A stretch of 34,095 nucleotides of DNA from Chloroflexota bacterium (GTDB lineage Bacteria; Chloroflexota; Anaerolineae; Anaerolineales; UBA4823), in NCBI GenBank assembly GCA_030611505.1, contig JAUWPO010000009.1, forward strand, positions 1 through 34,095. Reading direction: 5' to 3'. The position numbers and the translations under genes are program-made. Positions 28,551 to 34,095 of the stretch are shown piece by piece. The notes under the pieces are model-generated. The model worked only from the letters and a program-made list of their open reading frames with translations, was not told the origin of the DNA and did no database searches. Within the stretch, counting starts at the first letter, position 1, and each line of letters opens with the position of its first letter.

Positions 28551-29980
28551 TCGCGGACCTCCAATGCAGCGACAATACGATCCATCCGTATCGCGTGTGA
28601 GCCTTTAACTAGGACAATATCGTTCTTTCCCAAGCGATTAACCAAGAAAGCGATCGCCTGTTCACTATCCTCAAATTCTGTCACTGCTGTAGTTGGAAGA
28701 CCTGTCTGGCGCGCTGTCTTTGCAATAATCAGGGCGCGCTCACCGACCGTGATCAATTCGTCGACAACTTCTGCTGCACGTACTCCTACCATCTTATGAC
28801 CATGAAATTCATATTGACCTAATTCCAGCATATCGCCTAAAACTGCAATTTTATGTCCTTCTAGCTCATTGAGCAAGTTGAGCGCGGAAAAAGTGGACTG
28901 CGGTGATGCGTTGTATGTGTCATCAAGAATCAAGGCACCACTTGGACTCTGGACGGCAACCAGCCTCAGCTGGGCGCGACCAGACCTCAACCCGTCGACA
29001 ATTTCTTGCCAGGTCAATCCTTCAACAATTCCTATAGCTGCAGCACGAAGGACGGTATGGACTGAATGGCGTCCAATCAATGGCACCTTCATATATTGTG
29101 TTTCACCGCGGAAATGCAGACGAAATCTAATCCCATCCAAACCCAATCCTTCCACTGCATCTGCCCACATTTCGGCATTTGAATCTAGACCATAATATAG
29201 AATGCGGGCCTCGGTCTTTGATGCCATGTCTCGTACCAAAGGGTCATCGTAATTAAGTATGGCTACACCTTTCGGGGATGGTGGAAGCGCCTGCACTAAT
29301 TCAGATTTCCCTATTGCGATCGCTTCTTGTGAACCCGCTCGTTCAGCATGAACGGTGCCTACATTGGTCACGACACCAACCTGAGGGTGTGCTAAATCGC
29401 ACAAGAATGCGATTTCACCAGGCACGTAAAACCCCATTTCCAAAATAGCTCGTTGGTGACCTTCATCCAAGCTGAGAAGGGTTAAAGGTAAACCGATCTC
29501 GTTATTCAAATTACCTGGATTTTTTAAAGTGCGGTATCTTTGATTTAATACTTCCGCGGTCACCTCCTTGGTCGTTGATTTGCCAACACTACCAGTGATA
29601 CCGATAACCCTCGGTTCTAATTTTTGTCGCCAGAAGCGAGCTGTTTCCTGTAACGCTGCAACGGTGTCATCAACCCTTATACAAAAAGGTGCCTCAATTA
29701 CTTCTTGTATCTTTCCTTTCGTCTTTATTCTTAAATCCAGCACTCGAAATTGAGACGAAAGATCTTTCTGAATAAAAGCTAACTTTGCGCCCTGATCGAA
29801 CGCCTGATGGACGGAATCATGACCATCGACCCTTTCTCCAGTTACAGCAACAAACAGACAACCTTGCGATGCTTGCCGTGAATCCACCACTGCACCTGTG
29901 ACTCTTTCCTGAGCCCAAGCGGGGCGATGATCGCATAATGCTTCTATGACATCAGCTTGTATCAGCATTTGACGTACCAA
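28547..29980 (-). CDS. murF: UDP-N-acetylmuramoyl-tripeptide--D-alanyl-D-alanine ligase
   Basis: VIGITGSVGKSTTKEVTAEVL, NNEIGLPLTLL, LILDDTYNASPQSTFSALNLL, AVLGDMLELG. Confidence 0.95.
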   Translation of the reverse strand: MVRQMLIQADVIEALCDHRPAWAQERVTGAVVDSRQASQGCLFVAVTGERVDGHDSVHQAFDQGAKLAFIQKDLSSQFRVLDLRIKTKGKIQEVIEAPFCIRVDDTVAALQETARFWRQKLEPRVIGITGSVGKSTTKEVTAEVLNQRYRTLKNPGNLNNEIGLPLTLLSLDEGHQRAILEMGFYVPGEIAFLCDLAHPQVGVVTNVGTVHAERAGSQEAIAIGKSELVQALPPSPKGVAILNYDDPLVRDMASKTEARILYYGLDSNAEMWADAVEGLGLDGIRFRLHFRGETQYMKVPLIGRHSVHTVLRAAAIGIVEGLTWQEIVDGLRSGRAQLRLVAVQSPSGALILDDTYNASPQSTFSALNLLNELEGHKIAVLGDMLELGQYEFHGHKMVGVRAAEVVDELITVGERALIIAKTARQTGLPTTAVTEFEDSEQAIAFLVNRLGKNDIVLVKGSHAIRMDRIVAALEVRE

Positions 29981-30015
29981 AATTATTCAAAATAATTACT
30001 CAACTCGATTATCCC

Positions 30016-31833
30016 TCAATCACTATACAAATCGCTGCGAATATCATCTGGTGGCAGATCCATTAAAACAACAAGCTCTTCTACTGCTTCACGGAACACG
30101 GGCGCAGCAACAACTGATCCCCAAGGAGACGATTGAGGCCTCTCTAACCATACATAGACCAGGAATTGTGGATCGTCAATCGGACCCCAGCCGACAAACG
30201 AAGCATTGGTCTCATTGGTTGTATACCCAAAAGGAGTCGGGATTTCAGCGGTTCCGGTCTTGCCTGCAAGCCGGTAACCTGTAACAAGTGCATCCGATGA
30301 TTCTGTCTCTAAAGATCGCGCCAACATCTTAGTCATCAAAACAGCTGTCTCTGCTTTAATCGGCATGCCAACGATCCGTTTTTCGATATCATGCTGATAT
30401 CCATCGTTTACGACCGAACGGACTATATGTGGCGCCATCATTTTGCCATCATTAGCCAGGGCTGCTATTCCGGCTGCCATCTGTAAGGGTGTCGCAGACA
30501 CTCCCTGACCAAATGCGTTTGTGCCCAGGTCAGCGTCATACCAATCTTCGTCGCCTGGAATCTTCAGCCTTCCAGGAACTTCTCCAGCCAGGTCAATACC
30601 AGTTAAGTGACCTATCCCAAAGGCCTGCATGTAAGCGTAAAAATCTTTTGGACCTAATTGCTTTGCAACCCATGCAAGACATACATTCAATGAATGCTGC
30701 AGACAACCCTGCATATTCTGTGGACCCCAGGCTCCCATGTTCCAATTGTAAATTCGCGTTCCACCAATCTCAAAAACACCCGTATCTAAGAAAGTCGTTT
30801 CTGGTGTTACAGCACCATTATCTAGAGCCGAAGCCATTGTGAATACTTTATATACGGATCCGGTCTCATATGCCTGACTGACACCTTTGTTATATGGAGT
30901 CTCATCTGTAAATATTTGACCGTACTTCCAGTACTCATTTATATTCAGACGCGGCGTGGTTGCCATGGCGATGAGTTCACCGGTTTTCGGGTCTATCACA
31001 ACAATGGTGCCAGATTCGGAGCCGCTCTCTTTTATGGCTGAATCTATTACATTCTCCATGCTCCGCTGTATCGCACGGTCTATGGTTAATACCAGACTCG
31101 CCCCTTCCGGAATTTCGGGCAGTTCCTGTACTCGACTGGGATCAAGTGAAACCCATATTGTAGATTCATCACCTGCCAATAAATCGTTGTATTTTTCCTC
31201 CACACCATAAAAACCTAAACCTTCACGATTAACAAAGCCCAATATATTCGACGCTAATTCCTTTTCAGGGTAAGTTCTTTGTAAATGGGGTTTAAACAGC
31301 AATCCATTTAAACTTGGAGCGTTTTTATCCCTTCTTGAGCCGTAGAGTTCGTTCATCTGTTGAATAAGCAAGCCAAGTTGGTCGACCTTTTCCTGAGTTA
31401 CATTGCTTGCAACAACCCGGTACACAGCAGTTTCCGAAGGCTCTAAGCTTGCAACTCCCAACGCCTCGACATAATCAATATCAAGGACCAGGTTTAAGGT
31501 TTGAGCAATTGTTTCTGGATTTCTAACTCTCCTCAATTCAATTCCAACTTCATATACAGTTTTATTCCCGGCCAATTGATGACCCCAGCGGTCGTATATT
31601 TGACCGCGCGCTGGAGTAACTGTCTGGTATTCACCAGAATAGGTTTTTCCTTCTGAAATTATTTTCTCCACTTGTCTTGGATTTACTTTAATCCGTACCA
31701 TTTGGAGCACAATCAATATTGGCAGAACAAATAATAAGGATTTAATGAGGTTATAGCGCCATAAAGGTTCTCTCATCATGGCGTAATCTCCGGCAGGGTA
31801 AATGAAATCCAACCAGATTGCTTTTTTAACCAA
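30016..31833 (-). CDS. ftsI: class B penicillin-binding protein (FtsI/PBP2B-type transpeptidase)
   Basis: ETGSVYKVF (SxxK), QHSLNVCLAW (SxN), LAGKTGTAEIPTP (KTG). Likely true start is ATG at 31779 or 31776, overlapping the stop of the upstream gene. Confidence 0.94.
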   Translation of the reverse strand: MVKKAIWLDFIYPAGDYAMMREPLWRYNLIKSLLFVLPILIVLQMVRIKVNPRQVEKIISEGKTYSGEYQTVTPARGQIYDRWGHQLAGNKTVYEVGIELRRVRNPETIAQTLNLVLDIDYVEALGVASLEPSETAVYRVVASNVTQEKVDQLGLLIQQMNELYGSRRDKNAPSLNGLLFKPHLQRTYPEKELASNILGFVNREGLGFYGVEEKYNDLLAGDESTIWVSLDPSRVQELPEIPEGASLVLTIDRAIQRSMENVIDSAIKESGSESGTIVVIDPKTGELIAMATTPRLNINEYWKYGQIFTDETPYNKGVSQAYETGSVYKVFTMASALDNGAVTPETTFLDTGVFEIGGTRIYNWNMGAWGPQNMQGCLQHSLNVCLAWVAKQLGPKDFYAYMQAFGIGHLTGIDLAGEVPGRLKIPGDEDWYDADLGTNAFGQGVSATPLQMAAGIAALANDGKMMAPHIVRSVVNDGYQHDIEKRIVGMPIKAETAVLMTKMLARSLETESSDALVTGYRLAGKTGTAEIPTPFGYTTNETNASFVGWGPIDDPQFLVYVWLERPQSSPWGSVVAAPVFREAVEELVVLMDLPPDDIRSDLYSD

Positions 31834-32255
31834 TCGAATAAGGGCTCAGTGTATTCCTTGGGAATGATGGGCGCGCCAATTAAATCGTTATGTAAATAAG
31901 GGGCCAAGACTGCTGGTTTTCGTCCAAGGTGACCGGGGACAGGGAGAAATTTAGCCTCGTTCATTCCTAAAGGCTCATAACCAAGGCTTTGAGCTCGCTT
32001 TCCCATCTCACGATCGGACAATAAATATGCTAATTGAGATTGTTTATCCTCGATTTCTCGGTCCAATGTCTCTATTTGTTTCTTCATATATTGAATATCA
32101 CGCCCAACTTTTGCCGTTCGGGCGCTTACATTCAGATAGATTCCAGCAACCAGAGCGATGAACACCAGGAAAAGTGAGAATAAGCCTATAAACTGCAACT
32201 GTTTTCTCCAAGGTGCCTGAGAGTATGCTTGTGTAATATTATCGATTTGATTCAT
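31776..32255 (-). CDS. ftsL: FtsL-like short bitopic septum protein (TM + coiled coil)
   Basis: Single TM followed by a coiled-coil-like IQYMKKQIETLDREIEDKQSQLAYLLSDREMGKRAQSLGY; position between rsmH and ftsI. Confidence 0.7.
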   Translation of the reverse strand: MNQIDNITQAYSQAPWRKQLQFIGLFSLFLVFIALVAGIYLNVSARTAKVGRDIQYMKKQIETLDREIEDKQSQLAYLLSDREMGKRAQSLGYEPLGMNEAKFLPVPGHLGRKPAVLAPYLHNDLIGAPIIPKEYTEPLFDWLKKQSGWISFTLPEITP

Positions 32256-32295
32256 GTTAAATTGTTATAAACAAATTTGCAACTTATGTGCCAAA

Positions 32296-33255
32296 TCATG
32301 CAATTTTCTCAACAACTCTAAGACGAGCACTTCTTGCACGAGGATTTTGTGCGACTTCGTCTTGGCTTGGTCGAACAGGCTTCCGATTTATCTCAATGAC
32401 GATTGCTTTATGCTCACAATTACACACAACCAGTTCTGGAGGGCAGATGCAATCTTTACTTTCACGCCGGAAATATCTTTTTACGATGCGATCCTCCAGC
32501 GAATGAAACGATAAAACAGCCAAACGCCCGCCAGCGACCAATACATCCAGCGCTTGAGGTAAAACCTGCTCCAATGCCTCAAGCTCACGGTTTACAGCAA
32601 TCCGCAAAGCCTGAAACGTCAAAGTCGCTGGATGGCGACGATAACCCCTACGATCACGCCCTCCCTTTCCAACAGCTTGTGAGACGACATCAGCAAGCTG
32701 GAGAGTCGTCGTGAGTGGACGAACCTCGACGATGGCCTTGGCGATCTTGCGGGCTTTCCTCTCTTCTCCAAATTTGTAGATCAAATCAGCCAACTTTCTT
32801 TCCGGCAACTCATTTATTAGATCCTGAGCCCGCACTGGACTATGCGGATCGAATCGCATATCCAACGGCGCATCAGCCTGAAATGAGAAACCCCTTGCAG
32901 GAACATCTAACTGCATGGATGAGAGTCCTAAATCCAGTAGTACGCCATCCACTTTACTCCAACCTAACTCATCCAACTGTTGTTTCAACGCTACGTAGGA
33001 GGTCTTTTTTATCACAACTCGTCCTCCAAACGGCATAAGCCGATGCTGCGCAATTTCTAAGGCTTGAGGATCAACATCCAGACCTAACAAACGACCATCC
33101 GGTGAACTCATCTTGAGAATACCCCAGGCGTGACCACCCGCCCCAAGTGTACAATCCACATACAAACCGCCTTTTTTAGGTCGCAACGCGTGTATAATTT
33201 CTTGGAAAAGTACGGGACGGTGGAAGTGCACATTGTTAGTGCTTGAACCGTTCAT
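32296..33255 (-). CDS. rsmH: 16S rRNA (cytosine(1402)-N(4))-methyltransferase
   Basis: HRPVLFQEIIHALRPKKGGLYVDCTLGAGGHAWGIL, LGLDVDPQALEIA, GVLLDLGLSSMQLDVPARGFSFQADAPLDMRFD. ORF track extends to 33390, but ATG at 33255 (MNGSSTNNVHFHRPVL) fits and avoids overlap with mraZ. Confidence 0.95.
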   Translation of the reverse strand: MNGSSTNNVHFHRPVLFQEIIHALRPKKGGLYVDCTLGAGGHAWGILKMSSPDGRLLGLDVDPQALEIAQHRLMPFGGRVVIKKTSYVALKQQLDELGWSKVDGVLLDLGLSSMQLDVPARGFSFQADAPLDMRFDPHSPVRAQDLINELPERKLADLIYKFGEERKARKIAKAIVEVRPLTTTLQLADVVSQAVGKGGRDRRGYRRHPATLTFQALRIAVNRELEALEQVLPQALDVLVAGGRLAVLSFHSLEDRIVKRYFRRESKDCICPPELVVCNCEHKAIVIEINRKPVRPSQDEVAQNPRARSARLRVVEKIA

Positions 33256-33274
33256 CACATAGCAACAGATTGAT

Positions 33275-33727
33275 TTACGCGGAGGTGAGATCCAAAGCCG
33301 AAAATCGGTGGGCATTCGCCTGAGCATCTTGTATTTGCTCTGACTGTATCGACCACTGTTCGGGTGACCAAACCTCGAAATAAACCCCATTGCCTACAAC
33401 TACTGCTTCACCTTGAAGGGAAGCAGCCTGACGTAGGAACTGGGGAATGAGAATACGACCTGCCTTATCTACCTCCACATGGTGTGCAGTGGAAAAAAAT
33501 AAACGTCTCAACAAACGGGTTGTCGGGTCGGTCATGCTCATTTGGTTGACTCGGCGAGAAACGGATTCAAAAGTGGAAGAAGGTAGAACAAACAAATTTT
33601 TATCAAATCCCTGCAAGATATAGGCGCCATCAATGGACAAATAATCCCGAAAGCGCGCTGGGATTATCAGGCGACCTTTTTCATCCATGTTGTGGTAGAA
33701 TTGCCCCAAGAACATAAGTTCTGTCAT
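33275..33727 (-). CDS. mraZ: Transcriptional regulator MraZ
   Basis: MFLGQFYHNMDEKGRLIIPARFRDYL, AGRILIPQFLRQAASL (two SpoVT-AbrB-like repeats). ORF track uses GTG at 33796, which lies upstream of the predicted transcription start; ATG at 33727 or 33715 preferred. Confidence 0.92.
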   Translation of the reverse strand: MTELMFLGQFYHNMDEKGRLIIPARFRDYLSIDGAYILQGFDKNLFVLPSSTFESVSRRVNQMSMTDPTTRLLRRLFFSTAHHVEVDKAGRILIPQFLRQAASLQGEAVVVGNGVYFEVWSPEQWSIQSEQIQDAQANAHRFSALDLTSA

Positions 33728-33744
33728 ATCAATTAACAGCGAAA

Positions 33745-33762
33745 CGCCGGATGGAACCGGCG
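33745..33762 (-). promoter_or_regulatory. GC-rich leader hairpin CGCCGG-TTCCAT-CCGGCG between MraZ boxes and mraZ start
   Basis: Perfect 6-bp GC stem, 6-nt loop. Confidence 0.5.
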
Positions 33763-33787
33763 CTCCACATTCTCCCACTTTCTCCCA
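33763..33787 (-). promoter_or_regulatory. MraZ-binding repeats: TGGGA-N5-TGGGA-N5-TGGAG
   Basis: Three pentamers at 33783-33787, 33773-33777, 33763-33767 (minus strand), exactly 10 bp apart; matches the TGGGN-N5 direct-repeat architecture known for MraZ autoregulation. Confidence 0.8.
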
Positions 33788-33798
33788 CGAATACACAC

Positions 33799-33827
33799 AG
33801 TATATACCAAGTTACTCTTAAATGCAA
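33799..33827 (-). promoter_or_regulatory. dcw cluster promoter TTGCAT - 17 bp - TATACT
   Basis: Minus strand -35 at 33822-33827, -10 at 33799-33804, spacer exactly 17 bp, followed immediately by MraZ boxes. Confidence 0.75.
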
Positions 33828-33840
33828 GCGGATTCATCCC

Positions 33841-34095
33841 TTATGTTATTGTTCAGGGAAATTGACACCATCTAACTGTTCAGCGAAAATGTCACCCTAT
33901 GAGAGAAAGAGTGACATTCAGCATGGACTAAATTAAACGACTGCACATCATGCAGCAAATAGAAAGCCAGCAGATGACAGCAGGGCAAGCTGGTGAACTA
34001 GTAGGTCTGTCGATCCGGCAAATCCGGCGGTTGATTGCCAGGTACCGGGAACAAGGAGCCCCTGGACTGGTGCACGGCAACCGTGGACGGAAACC
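33841..34095 (+). mobile_element. 5' end of an ISNCY-like insertion sequence (terminal repeats plus start of transposase), truncated by window edge
   Basis: Terminal sequence TTATGTTATTGTTCAGGGAAATTGACACC...AACTGTTCAGCGAAAATGTCACC mirrors 238-291, followed by a HTH transposase start. Confidence 0.7.
33950..34095 (+). CDS. Partial ISNCY-like transposase N-terminus (helix-turn-helix)
   Basis: MQQIESQQMTAGQAGELVGLSIRQIRRLIARYREQGAPGLVHGNRGRKP..., runs off the window. Confidence 0.75.
   Translation, partial: MQQIESQQMTAGQAGELVGLSIRQIRRLIARYREQGAPGLVHGNRGRK

Noticed and set aside
32296-33390. N-terminal extension of RsmH to 33390
   Set aside because: The first 45 codons overlap mraZ out of frame; ATG at 33255 gives a normal RsmH N-terminus.
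238-33896. Whole window as one composite transposon
   Set aside because: Content is core dcw, mfd, pth and nrd genes; IS copies differ in internal sequence and no target duplication could be shown. Inverted IS ends more likely reflect independent insertions and an assembly edge.

Overview
The window looks like a chromosomal segment of a Chloroflexi/Anaerolineae-like bacterium (lineage inferred from gene content and protein style only). It is bounded on both sides by insertion-sequence ends. A plus-strand arm (395-9942) carries pth, mfd, and a compact locus. That locus encodes a PglC-like sugar-phosphate transferase, 2-oxoacid dehydrogenase E1-alpha and E1-beta, an unusual fusion (lipoyl domain + E3-binding-like domain + NeuD/PglD-type left-handed beta-helix acyltransferase), and a DegT/PglE-like aminotransferase. 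A strong hairpin terminator at about 9987-10026 separates this from a long minus-strand arm. The minus-strand arm carries a DUF5666-like secreted protein broken by an in-frame stop, a nrdR-nrdJ-deoxynucleoside kinase operon, and a near-complete dcw cell-division/peptidoglycan cluster (mraZ, rsmH, ftsL-like, ftsI/PBP, murF, mraY, murD, ftsW, murG, cvpA-like, murC-murB fusion, ddl, ftsQ, ftsA, ftsZ), with murE absent. The strongest candidate for an undescribed system is the E1 / lipoyl-acyltransferase / aminotransferase / glycosyl-phosphate transferase locus. It suggests that an acyl group made by oxidative decarboxylation of a 2-oxoacid on a lipoyl arm is delivered directly to an amino sugar instead of to CoA. 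This is inference from domain architecture and synteny; no searches were run.
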